A stretch of 16,818 bases of DNA. It comes from SIG480 sp045595605. Its GTDB lineage: Bacteria; Bacillota; Clostridia; Oscillospirales; JAAYXM01. Of this stretch, positions 7,216 to 14,350 are shown in pieces. The notes under the pieces were generated by a model that was not told the origin of the DNA, ran no database searches, and saw nothing but the letters and a program-made list of their open reading frames with translations. Position 1 is the stretch's first letter. Each line of letters begins with the position of its first letter. The position numbers were made by a program, and so were the translations under genes. The DNA is taken from the NCBI GenBank assembly GCA_045595605.1, contig JAZOAS010000018.1, positions 1 through 16,818 of the forward strand. The letters run 5' to 3'.

Positions 7216-9453
7216 GTGAAGTTTAAAAATAACGGATTCTTTTTTAAAATTCTAAGTTGCTTTATAGCTGTAATTTTGATTATATCTATTGCCTTCGGAA
7301 TTTTGCAGATTGACAATTCGCACAGAATTCGCAATATAGCAAAGCACAGCTTGGAACAGAACTTTCGGGATAATGCAGAGGATGTCAGCAGAATTATATC
7401 TCAGATAAGATATACGATGTCTGAGCTTTCGGTGAAGATTGCTGCAAGTGATAAATTTGAGAATGGCTCGTATATTGATGACAATTCTCTTCGTGCAGAG
7501 ATGCGTGCAATTTTTGTGGATAGACGGCAAAATGAGTTTTCAAAGTATCTTTCAGGCGCGTTTTTGGTGGATACACAAAAAAGTGGGTATATATACGAGC
7601 TCACGGGTACATATGCAGCGGATATTTTTTATAATCAATTTTTTGTAAACGAAACTTACAACGCTGATTTTTGGTTATCAAGAGCTGGAAAAGGAAAAAT
7701 GTTTGAGGTTTTTCCATCGTCCGTATATACAACGGTCCGCGACGCAAAACGCGTTGATATAGAGCTTATGCCGATTGTTTACAAGCCTGCAACGGAAAGT
7801 CGGTATGTAACGGTAGTGCTTATTGATGCTGTGTCACTTTCTGAGGATTACGGAATATCCGGAATAAGAACAAAAGAAGGTGATGTGATTCATTTATCAG
7901 GCGAAGTTGTTGCTCAATACGGAGAAGAAGATATATTTGAATCAAAGAAGATAAAATCTGCGGATATATTTAATTTTTCGGATGACAAAAACGGAGAGCT
8001 TGAAATTTTTGATGTAGTTTCGCCGTCTGAGGTGAGAGCGGAGAAACAGAGCGTAGTGTTTATATACTCTTTTGTTTTTGTGATTCTCGCAATACTTTCA
8101 CTTCTCTTCTCTTTGGTGATATCCAAAATTGCTGCAAGTAAAATCAGAGACATATCAGAGATGCTGATGTCAAATCCTATTGTGAGAACACAATTTGAAA
8201 GCGGTATCAATAGCTTTAAGGAGCTTTTTTTGGCTGTAAAGATAATCTCTTCACAGGAAAGGTCGATGGCTCCTGTTGGAAAAAACGGCGATTCGGTGCT
8301 TGATTCGATGCTTTTGCAGGCGCATATGCGCGATGTTTATGCGGGAATACAGGATATCGAGGCGCAGGTAAACTATTCAAAAGCTTTCTTTATGATATAT
8401 TTCAAAGTAAGCTATATGAAGAAGTTTAATTCTTATATGAAAGAGGACACAGGAAAGGCGACATTCCTTTTAAAACAGCTTATTGAGATGTATCTTGAAA
8501 CATGGGGGATATCAGCGGTTACTTTCCAGACGGAGAGAGACGGTATCGTGTCTGTGTTTGATGCAGCTGTTGAGGTCTCGCCGCAGAATATCCTTGACGA
8601 TATTCTCAAAAAGCTTTCAAATGAGTCAGAGTATGCGTATTTTACGGTGTCGGTCTCTGATGTTCATGGCGGAGCTGATAATATAAAAGAGGTTTATGGA
8701 AATCTTCTGGAAGCAGTAAAATATGCAAAGCCGATTACCGAAACCCAGGTTCTTTCGGAGAATCAGGGCAAGGGGGGCGTCAGCAGGTTCTATTTCTCTG
8801 TTGAGGAAATGGGCAAGCTTTCAGCGCTTCTCCAGAATGGCACGGAAGAGGATGCGATCAAGAAGATTGATGAAATTATTGAATACAACCTGAGGAAAGA
8901 AGTAAATCGCTTTGAGATGCACCTTCTTTGCACTGAGATAGTAAACTGTGCGATAAAGCTTGTTAACCGTGTGTTCTATACTGTGCCTGAAAGTGTAGAT
9001 GTTTCATCGGTTTACGGAAGACTTTCGGTTGCAACGACGCCCGAGGAATATCGCGAGATATGCTTTGGTTTTGTGCATGATATAATGGAATTTATAAAGG
9101 AGAATAAGCGCGAGGACGATTATATAATCAGTTATATTTTCGATTATGTTGAAAATCATTATTCTGAGGATATATACTTAAATCTCTTTGCAGAAAAGCT
9201 TAAGCTCACAGGTGCATATATCTCTTCTTATTTCAAGGAAAAGACAAATATAAATCTCACTGATTATATAAACAACTACCGGATAAAAAAAGCGGTGATA
9301 CTCAGTGAAAATCCGCAGAATAAGAATAAAGATATTGCTGAAATGGTAGGTCTTCCGAATATAAACACCTTCATAAGACTGTTTAAGAAATATACCGGAT
9401 ATACACCGGGTGAATACAGGAAGAAGCATTTTGGAGAAGATTCAAACAGCTAA
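7216..9453 (+). CDS. Membrane-anchored AraC-family transcriptional regulator (YesS/YtdP-like)
   Basis: About 745 residues from the GTG at 7216. A short basic N-terminus leads into a first membrane segment (about 10-32, FKILSCFIAVILIISIAFG). An outside domain of roughly 250 residues, of Cache-like size, follows, then a second membrane segment (about 279-306, VVFIYSFVFVILAILSLLFS). A cytoplasmic linker precedes the C-terminal AraC double helix-turn-helix (about 638-735): EDIYLNLFAEKLKLTGAYISSYFK is the first HTH, and NKDIAEMVGLPNINTFIRLFKKYTGYTPGEYR is the second with the AraC signature. B. subtilis YesS (rhamnogalacturonan genes) and YtdP share this layout and size. The gene lies directly upstream of two sugar permeases, so it probably senses the sugar outside and activates them. 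Ligand and operator are unknown. Confidence 0.88.
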   Translation: MKFKNNGFFFKILSCFIAVILIISIAFGILQIDNSHRIRNIAKHSLEQNFRDNAEDVSRIISQIRYTMSELSVKIAASDKFENGSYIDDNSLRAEMRAIFVDRRQNEFSKYLSGAFLVDTQKSGYIYELTGTYAADIFYNQFFVNETYNADFWLSRAGKGKMFEVFPSSVYTTVRDAKRVDIELMPIVYKPATESRYVTVVLIDAVSLSEDYGISGIRTKEGDVIHLSGEVVAQYGEEDIFESKKIKSADIFNFSDDKNGELEIFDVVSPSEVRAEKQSVVFIYSFVFVILAILSLLFSLVISKIAASKIRDISEMLMSNPIVRTQFESGINSFKELFLAVKIISSQERSMAPVGKNGDSVLDSMLLQAHMRDVYAGIQDIEAQVNYSKAFFMIYFKVSYMKKFNSYMKEDTGKATFLLKQLIEMYLETWGISAVTFQTERDGIVSVFDAAVEVSPQNILDDILKKLSNESEYAYFTVSVSDVHGGADNIKEVYGNLLEAVKYAKPITETQVLSENQGKGGVSRFYFSVEEMGKLSALLQNGTEEDAIKKIDEIIEYNLRKEVNRFEMHLLCTEIVNCAIKLVNRVFYTVPESVDVSSVYGRLSVATTPEEYREICFGFVHDIMEFIKENKREDDYIISYIFDYVENHYSEDIYLNLFAEKLKLTGAYISSYFKEKTNINLTDYINNYRIKKAVILSENPQNKNKDIAEMVGLPNINTFIRLFKKYTGYTPGEYRKKHFGEDSNS

Positions 9454-9504
9454 GAATAAGAAATAAATAAATTTGAATGTAAAAATATGTTATTTTCTGT
9501 AGAA

Positions 9505-9523
9505 TGTTAACGAGTTATTAACA
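9505..9523 (+). repeat. Inverted repeat TGTTAA-N7-TTAACA
   Basis: The 6-base arms are exact, 9505-9510 and 9518-9523, separated by CGAGTTA. The left part, TGTTAACG, resembles half of a catabolite-responsive (cre) site, but the right half does not fit. It is a possible operator for an unknown dimeric protein, about 190 bases upstream of the transport promoter. Chance occurrence in AT-rich DNA is possible. Confidence 0.4.
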
Positions 9524-9547
9524 AGGAAAAAACGGGTAAAAATTTGA

Positions 9548-9561
9548 AAAACAACTGTTTT
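9548..9561 (+). repeat. Palindrome AAAACA-AC-TGTTTT
   Basis: Exact 6-base arms with a 2-base centre form a 14-base operator-like dyad. The outer flanks (GGGTAAAAATTTG before, CAAAATTAAGACCC after) are also roughly complementary. It lies about 140 bases before the -35 box. Confidence 0.35.
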
Positions 9562-9594
9562 GTCAAAATTAAGACCCATTTTACGACCAAAAGT

Positions 9595-9612
9595 TCAAAA
9601 ATGATTTTTTGA
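9595..9612 (+). repeat. Inverted repeat TCAAAAA-TGAT-TTTTTGA
   Basis: Exact 7-base arms (9595-9601, 9606-9612) enclose a 4-base centre. A- and T-runs make such repeats common by chance, so it is only a weak operator or curvature candidate. It lacks the GC-rich stem expected of a terminator for the regulator gene. Confidence 0.3.
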
Positions 9613-9685
9613 GATATCATTTGTAACTTTTTTAATTATTTTTCGTGAAAACCATAATTTTGGTGACTATCTAAAAAAATAACAG

Positions 9686-9715
9686 TTCATATTATATATG
9701 ATTTTGTTGTATAAT
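9686..9715 (+). promoter_or_regulatory. Promoter for the ABC permease genes
   Basis: TATAAT (9710-9715) is a perfect -10, with an 18-base spacer to a weaker -35, TTCATA (9686-9691). Transcription would start near 9722. The non-ideal -35 is what is expected where an AraC-type activator helps polymerase. Confidence 0.65.
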
Positions 9716-9724
9716 ACGATTGCA

Positions 9725-9842
9725 GATAAATGTCGGAAACAAACTTTTCTCTCTGCTGTTTGCGGAGAAGGGCTCGGCCGACTTATCTTGTCTGTTGTAT
9801 TCAAATACTTTAAGCGTGTCCTTCGCCCGATTCTGTCGGGTG
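9725..9842 (+). promoter_or_regulatory. Structured 5' leader of the permease transcript
   Basis: GATAA (9725-9729) and GTCGG (9732-9736) pair with CCGAC (9778-9782) and TTATC (9783-9787), giving a 10-bp stem with a two-base bulge beginning right at the expected transcript start. Inside it, 9744-9752 pairs with 9764-9772 (including G-U pairs). A second hairpin, 9824-9830 with 9836-9842, follows. The ribosome site and TTG start come after. This matches no riboswitch I recognise, and the pairings were found by eye. Confidence 0.4.
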
Positions 9843-9862
9843 GGATGTGCAAAAGAAAAATC

Positions 9863-9868
9863 AAGGAG
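9863..9868 (+). promoter_or_regulatory. Ribosome binding site deciding the first permease start
   Basis: AAGGAG lies 9 bases before TTG at 9878. Earlier in-frame starts (9698, 9845) either lie upstream of the transcript start or lack a ribosome site, so TTG is preferred. Confidence 0.75.
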
Positions 9869-9877
9869 TTGAAAACT

Positions 9878-10840
9878 TTGAAGGCGACAAAAAAAGTTCA
9901 GGCAGAAGTCCTGCCAAGTTCCCCTGAGAGTGCAACCCCTGCATGGCTCAAGAAGTTCAATGACGGTAAATACCTCATGCTTCTCGTTCTTCCTGCAGTT
10001 ATCATTCTTGCGCTCTTCCACTACTTCCCGATGTACGGTATCATAATTTCATTTAAGGATTATAAGCCGTTCGTTGGACTCATGGACAGTAAGTGGGTTG
10101 GTTTTGACCACTTCGTCAGATTCTTCAATTACAAATTTGCATGGAGAATGATTAAGAACACTTTCGTTCTTTCTCTTTACAGTCTTCTTTGGGGATTCCC
10201 GATGCCGATCATTCTTGCTCTTATTCTTAATGAAACAAAGAGTGCTCGTTTTAAGAAGTTTGTACAGACAATAAGCTACATGCCTCACTTCTTCTCAACG
10301 GTTATCATCGTCGGTATCGTTACAATGCTCTTCAACCCGACAGGCGGTCTTCTCACAAAGGCTTTAGCTTCTATCGGTCTTGATGCAACAAATGTTCTCT
10401 ACGATGCACGTTGGTTCAGAACTCTTTACATAGGTTCAAGCCTCTGGCAGGAAACAGGTTGGGGTGCTATCATCTACCTCGCTGCTCTTACAAATGTTGA
10501 CCCGCAGCTTTATGAGGCTGCTGTTGTTGACGGTGCAGGAAAGATGCGTTGCCTCTGGAGTATCACTCTTCCGAGTATCGCTCCGACAATCATCACAATG
10601 CTTCTTCTCCGCATGGGTTCACTTTTCTCTGTTGGTTTCGAAAAGGCATACCTCCTCGGTAGCCCGTCCACATATGAAACATCGGAAATTATTTCTGTTT
10701 ATGTTTATCAGGCAGGTCTTGCCGGAGCTAACTACAGCTACGGTACTGCGGTAGGTTTGTTTAACTCAGTTGTTTGCTTGATTCTTGTTATAGTTTCGAA
10801 CTATGTCGCAAGAACAGTCAGCGAAACAAGTCTTTGGTAA
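9878..10840 (+). CDS. Sugar ABC transporter permease, LplB-type
   Basis: A 320-residue inner-membrane permease of the carbohydrate uptake family that includes LplB. After a cytoplasmic N-terminus (about 1-30, ending AWLKKFNDGKY), the first membrane segment LMLLVLPAVIILALFHYFPMYG opens the typical six-segment fold. The ATPase-docking loop is YEAAVVDGAGKMRCLWSITLP, with the EAA motif at residues 213-221 (Glu213 and the conserved Gly). TTG is the start chosen from the ribosome site. It pairs with the second permease 15 bases downstream to form the membrane channel. No binding protein or ATPase gene is present, so both must come from elsewhere; shared MsmX-like ATPases are usual for this family. 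By eye, codon use is narrow (Thr mostly ACA, Leu mostly CTT/CTC), suggesting strong expression. Confidence 0.93.
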   Translation: MKATKKVQAEVLPSSPESATPAWLKKFNDGKYLMLLVLPAVIILALFHYFPMYGIIISFKDYKPFVGLMDSKWVGFDHFVRFFNYKFAWRMIKNTFVLSLYSLLWGFPMPIILALILNETKSARFKKFVQTISYMPHFFSTVIIVGIVTMLFNPTGGLLTKALASIGLDATNVLYDARWFRTLYIGSSLWQETGWGAIIYLAALTNVDPQLYEAAVVDGAGKMRCLWSITLPSIAPTIITMLLLRMGSLFSVGFEKAYLLGSPSTYETSEIISVYVYQAGLAGANYSYGTAVGLFNSVVCLILVIVSNYVARTVSETSLW

Positions 10841-10855
10841 GGAGGAGATTTTAAA

Positions 10856-11740
10856 ATGGTAGAAAAAAAGTTTAGTATCGGTTGGTTACTTAGAAATCTC
10901 GTCCTTTGGTTTGTAGTTCTCGTTATCCTTTTCCCGATTCTCCATATGATTTCGGTTTCAATTTCCGGAACATGGGATGTTGTCCAGGGTAAAGTTGGTA
11001 TCTGGCCGGTTGTTGACGGAAAATTCGGTGCAACACTTGAAACATACAAGTTCGTTTTCTCAAAGCCGACTCTTTTTGTCGCCTATAAGAATACAATTAT
11101 CTATACAGTTGTCGGTACTTTTCTCGCACTTGCTGTTATGTCAACAGGTGCATACGCGCTCAGTAAGCCGAACCGTCTTCCGGGCGGCAAAGTTCTTAAC
11201 ATCCTCGTTATGATTACGATGTTCTTCGGTGGCGGTATGATTCCTGGCTTCCTTTGTATGAAGTGGCTCGGACTCGTTAACACAATCTGGGCAGTTGTTC
11301 TCCCGCCGGCATTCACAGCTTACAATGCTATTATTATGAGAAGCTTCTTTGCAGGCTTCCCGAAGGAGATTGAAGAGTCAGGTAAGCTTGACGGTCTTAA
11401 CGATATCGGTATCCTCTGGTATCTCGTTCTCCCGACTTCAACTGCTGTTCTTGCTACAATCGGTCTTTTTGTCGCCGTTGCACAGTGGAACAACTTCTTC
11501 TCACCGCTCATCTACTTCACAGATGAGGCTAAGTATCCGCTCCAGATTATCCTTCGCCAGATCGTTCTTCAGGGCGTTATGGATGATGTTGCTGAGGGTG
11601 CTGCCCGTGATACAAGATTTGCTGAAAATGCTATCAAGTATGCAACAATCGCTGTTGCGGTTCTTCCGATTATCGCGGTTTATCCGTTCCTTCAGAAGTA
11701 CTTCGTTAAGGGCGTTATGATTGGCTCTGTTAAGGGTTAA
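10856..11740 (+). CDS. Sugar ABC transporter permease, LplC/YtcP-type
   Basis: A 294-residue partner permease of the MalG/LplC class. It opens with a short basic N-terminus and a membrane segment (about 11-32, LLRNLVLWFVVLVILFPILHMI), has about six segments in all, and carries the docking loop as EEIEESGKLDGLNDIGILWY, with Glu173-Glu174 and the conserved Gly180. The canonical EAA alanines are replaced here by Ser and Gly, as is common in this branch. The C-terminus (YPFLQKYFVKGVMIGSVKG) is the characteristic ending of carbohydrate permeases of this class. AAGGAGGAG before the ATG is a very strong ribosome site. The gene is followed by a perfect terminator, so the two permeases form a short transcription unit. 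Confidence 0.94.
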   Translation: MVEKKFSIGWLLRNLVLWFVVLVILFPILHMISVSISGTWDVVQGKVGIWPVVDGKFGATLETYKFVFSKPTLFVAYKNTIIYTVVGTFLALAVMSTGAYALSKPNRLPGGKVLNILVMITMFFGGGMIPGFLCMKWLGLVNTIWAVVLPPAFTAYNAIIMRSFFAGFPKEIEESGKLDGLNDIGILWYLVLPTSTAVLATIGLFVAVAQWNNFFSPLIYFTDEAKYPLQIILRQIVLQGVMDDVAEGAARDTRFAENAIKYATIAVAVLPIIAVYPFLQKYFVKGVMIGSVKG

Positions 11741-11750
11741 TAGAAAATCT

Positions 11751-11790
11751 AACTACCTGAGCTTTTGCTCAGGTAGTTTTTTACTTTTTA
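11751..11790 (+). terminator. Strong intrinsic terminator after the permease genes
   Basis: AACTACCTGAGC (11751-11762) pairs perfectly over 12 bp with GCTCAGGTAGTT (11767-11778) around a TTTT loop and runs into a T-tract. It separates transport from the catabolic genes, which then need their own promoter. Confidence 0.93.
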
Positions 11791-11812
11791 CCTTTTATTT
11801 TAGAGGAAAATA

Positions 11813-11821
11813 TGGTACAAT
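11813..11821 (+). promoter_or_regulatory. Putative extended -10 promoter for the catabolic genes
   Basis: TACAAT (11816-11821) preceded by TGG forms an extended -10 like those of rpe and the aminotransferase. No good -35 is present at the right distance. A start near 11828 gives a short leader before AAGGA at 11841-11845. The weak -35 suggests dependence on an activator. Confidence 0.5.
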
Positions 11822-11855
11822 AATAGAAGAAAACTTTGCAAAGGAATTAAGGTCA

Positions 11856-12878
11856 ATGTCACATATTGAAAAATTATATGCAGGAAGACGCGCGTTCCAT
11901 GGAGATTTACATAACCATTCAAACTCCGGTGGAACGAGTGACGGTCAGTGCACTCTTTCAGAGTGGAAAGAAGGCATGAAAGCGCTTGGAATGGACTTCG
12001 TTTCAATTTTGGACCATAGGCAGGTAAGGCATATGTATCTTCCGGAGTGGGAGGACGGCACCTTTATCGGCGGAAGTGAGCCCGGCACTGTTATATCTGA
12101 CAGCAAAGCTAAAAATAAGATGATGCATTACAATATGATTTTTGAAGGTCCGAAGCCGCTCGAGAAACTTCTTGAAGCATTTCCTGAGTTTGAGTTTGAG
12201 GGTGGTGCGGAAGGTCATTTCATCTATCCTGATTTTACCCGTGCAAGGATGTGCGAGCTCATCCGATTTATTAAGGACAACGGCGGGTTCTTTGTCTATC
12301 CGCACCCAAAGCTTATAATGGAATCTGACGATCCGCTTGAATACTTCTTTGAGGACGAGATTGGAATCGAAGTCTTCTACCGCGAAATAAAAGATGAACA
12401 GACAGAGATGAACTACAAACTCTGGTGTGAGCTTCTTGCTCTCGGTAAGCGCCTCTGGGCGTGTGCGGGAGAGGATAGGCACAGTGTCCCGACGACTGAT
12501 GCGCTCACTACCATTTATGCAGAAGAGAAGAAGAACAGCTCTTATATTTCGCATTTAAGAGTTGGTGATTTCGTCTGCGGTGGTGTCGGAATAAAAATGG
12601 CGATAGGCGACACTGCAATGGGCGGTGTTTGTGACTTTGCGGGAAAAGAGCTCGAAGTTTTTGTTGGCGATTTCCACAAGAGCACGAAAAAAGACGGACA
12701 TACATACAAGATGCTTCTCATCAATGATGAAGGTGTTGTATGTGAAGAGAAGATATCTCCTGACAAGGGGAACAACTTTACGTTCAAAATTAAAAATTGC
12801 AAGTTTTACCGCGTCGAAATTTTTGACGAAACAGAAAATTTGCGCATAGCAATAGGTAATCCAATCTGGAACTTATAA
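11856..12878 (+). CDS. PHP-domain metal-dependent phosphoesterase-like protein
   Basis: The ATG at 11856 follows AAGGA by 10 bases; the open frame runs further upstream through the terminator and is not used. The 340-residue product has the PHP (polymerase and histidinol phosphatase) motifs: FHGDLHNHS (His19, His21), SDGQCTLSEW, VSILDHRQ (Asp53, His54), a later FVYPHPKL, and AGEDRHSV near residue 210, corresponding to the family's final Asp-x-His metal ligands. The last 80 or so residues form a separate beta-rich domain ending FYRVEIFDETENLRIAIGNPIW. PHP proteins are trinuclear-metal phosphoesterases or related hydrolases, and the actual substrate is unknown. It opens the catabolic unit, 24 bases before the glutamine synthetase, so a sugar-phosphate or related substrate is plausible. 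Confidence 0.85.
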   Translation: MSHIEKLYAGRRAFHGDLHNHSNSGGTSDGQCTLSEWKEGMKALGMDFVSILDHRQVRHMYLPEWEDGTFIGGSEPGTVISDSKAKNKMMHYNMIFEGPKPLEKLLEAFPEFEFEGGAEGHFIYPDFTRARMCELIRFIKDNGGFFVYPHPKLIMESDDPLEYFFEDEIGIEVFYREIKDEQTEMNYKLWCELLALGKRLWACAGEDRHSVPTTDALTTIYAEEKKNSSYISHLRVGDFVCGGVGIKMAIGDTAMGGVCDFAGKELEVFVGDFHKSTKKDGHTYKMLLINDEGVVCEEKISPDKGNNFTFKIKNCKFYRVEIFDETENLRIAIGNPIWNL

Positions 12879-12902
12879 TATAAACTGAAAAGGGGAAGTA
12901 AA

Positions 12903-14327
12903 ATGGGAAAGACAGTAAAGGACATTTTAAAAATTATTGCAGAGAACGATATCAAAATGGTTGACTTCAAAATGGTTGATATCAACGGTCAGTTCCGCCA
13001 TGTAACGATTCCTGCAAAGAACTTTTCCGAAAAAACAATGAAGAACGGAATTGGCTTTGATGCTTCAAACTATGGCTATGCCGTAGTTGAGAAGAGCGAT
13101 ATGGTATTTATTCCTGACCCCGATACCGCAGTTATCGACCCGTTCTGTGAAATTCCGACACTCTCGATGACGGGTAACGCGATGATAATCGATAATCCTG
13201 AGAACAGACCTCTTGCGCAGTATCCGAGAAATATCGTTATCGCTGCTGAAGAGTACCTCAAAAAGACAGGTATCGCCGATACAATGCTCATTCTCCCTGA
13301 GTTTGAGTTCTATCTCTTTGATAATGTTGGTTGGGAAGTGAAGCCGAATTCCGTGAGCATGAACCTTGACGCTTGCCAGGCACACTGGAACAGCGGCGTT
13401 GAAGGGCTTGGCAATGTAGTTGCAAAGCAGAAGAACTACCATATTGCAAAGCCGTTTGATGTATCGTATGAGGCGAGAAGTGAGATGTGTATGCTCATTG
13501 ACGAGGCGGGAATCGCGCTTAACTACCACCACCCTGAAGTTGGTGCAGGCGGTCAGTTTGAGATTGAGCCGGAGCTTGGACAGATGTCAAAAATGGCAGA
13601 TGCTACAATGATGATTAAGTACATCATCCACAACACGGCTATAAAGCATGGTATGTCTGCAACTTTTATGCCGAAGCCTGTAATGGGTGAGGCAGGAAAC
13701 GGTATGCATGTCCATATGCTTCTCCTTAAAGACGGCGAGCCTGTATTCTCGGATGATAACGGATATTCCAACTTAAGCCGTGAGGCGCATTACTTCATGG
13801 GCGGTCTTCTCAAGCACATTTCATCCCTCTGTGCAATCACGAACCCGAGCACAAACTCCTTCAAACGCCTTGTGCCGGGCTTTGAAGCTCCGGTCACTGT
13901 TGGGTATGCAACCTCAAACCGAAGCGCGGTTATCCGAATCCCCGCATATGCAAAAGCGCCTGAGCTCCGTCGCTTTGAGCTTCGTAATCCTGATGCAACC
14001 TGCAACCCGTACTTCTGCTATGCGGCAATACTCATGGCAGGGATCGACGGTGTTATCAATAAAATCGATCCGCACGAAAATGGCTGGGGTCCGTATGATG
14101 TAAATCTTTTCCATCTTCCGGAGGAGGAAAAGGCAAAGCTTTCTCATCTTCCGACCTCTCTCGACGAAGCTCTTGACGCTCTTGAAGCTGATAACGATTA
14201 TCTCACAGCCGGCGGAGTTTTCCCGAAGGAGCTTATAGACAACTTCATTGCTACAAAGAGGGCAGAGGTCCGCGAGCTTGCGGCAATTCCGCATCCGGCA
14301 GAGTTTGATAGGTATTATAATCTTTAA
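12903..14327 (+). CDS. Class I glutamine synthetase (type I beta-like) lacking the adenylylation tyrosine
   Basis: 474 residues, close to the 469 of E. coli GlnA. Glutamine synthetase joins glutamate and ammonia using ATP; relatives glutamylate other amines. The active-site landmarks are visible: GFDASNYG (Asp53, where GlnA has FDGSS), PEFEFYLF (Glu133, Glu135 metal ligands), HHPEVGAGGQFEI, GNGMHVH (His269), PGFEAP, SNRSAVIRIP (Arg340, Arg345) and RRFELRNPD. The C-terminus (SLDEALDALEADNDYLTAGGVF) aligns with the type I beta form, but the site that is Tyr in the adenylylated enzymes (NLYDLP) is Phe403 here (NLFHLP), so control by adenylyltransferase is not expected. It sits inside a sugar-catabolism unit, so it may act on a pathway amine or simply supply glutamine. 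The evidence does not decide between these. Confidence 0.9.
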   Translation: MGKTVKDILKIIAENDIKMVDFKMVDINGQFRHVTIPAKNFSEKTMKNGIGFDASNYGYAVVEKSDMVFIPDPDTAVIDPFCEIPTLSMTGNAMIIDNPENRPLAQYPRNIVIAAEEYLKKTGIADTMLILPEFEFYLFDNVGWEVKPNSVSMNLDACQAHWNSGVEGLGNVVAKQKNYHIAKPFDVSYEARSEMCMLIDEAGIALNYHHPEVGAGGQFEIEPELGQMSKMADATMMIKYIIHNTAIKHGMSATFMPKPVMGEAGNGMHVHMLLLKDGEPVFSDDNGYSNLSREAHYFMGGLLKHISSLCAITNPSTNSFKRLVPGFEAPVTVGYATSNRSAVIRIPAYAKAPELRRFELRNPDATCNPYFCYAAILMAGIDGVINKIDPHENGWGPYDVNLFHLPEEEKAKLSHLPTSLDEALDALEADNDYLTAGGVFPKELIDNFIATKRAEVRELAAIPHPAEFDRYYNL

Positions 14328-14350
14328 TTGCTTGAATCAGGAGGTTCACA

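Larger units (their letters stand above)
9454..9877 (+). other. 424-base non-coding regulatory region between regulator and permease genes
   Basis: I find no gene here with a credible ribosome site. The first part (to about 9700) is AT-rich and holds at least three short inverted repeats, listed separately. The second part holds a promoter at 9686-9715 and a leader of about 155 bases with two predicted hairpins before the permease ribosome site. No obvious terminator follows the regulator's stop codon, so read-through from the regulator into the permeases is possible. Confidence 0.75.

Noticed and set aside
9505..9518. cre (CcpA) site upstream of the permease genes
   Set aside because: Only the left half (TGTTAACG) fits the consensus; the right half does not.
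9730..9813. 27-codon leader peptide frame in the permease 5' leader
   Set aside because: The ATG would sit only about 8 bases after the transcript start, leaving no room for a ribosome site, and the peptide has no repeated regulatory codon.
9698..9877. Upstream extension of the first permease frame, starting at 9698
   Set aside because: Codon 9698 lies upstream of the expected transcript start and within the promoter; no ribosome site. TTG 9878 is preferred.
11721..11855. Open frame upstream of the PHP ATG
   Set aside because: It runs through the terminator and promoter and lacks protein-like features; ATG 11856 with AAGGA is the real start.
12874..12879. TATAAT overlapping the PHP gene stop codon, possible internal promoter
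   Set aside because: No acceptable -35 at 16-18 bases upstream and no TGn extension.
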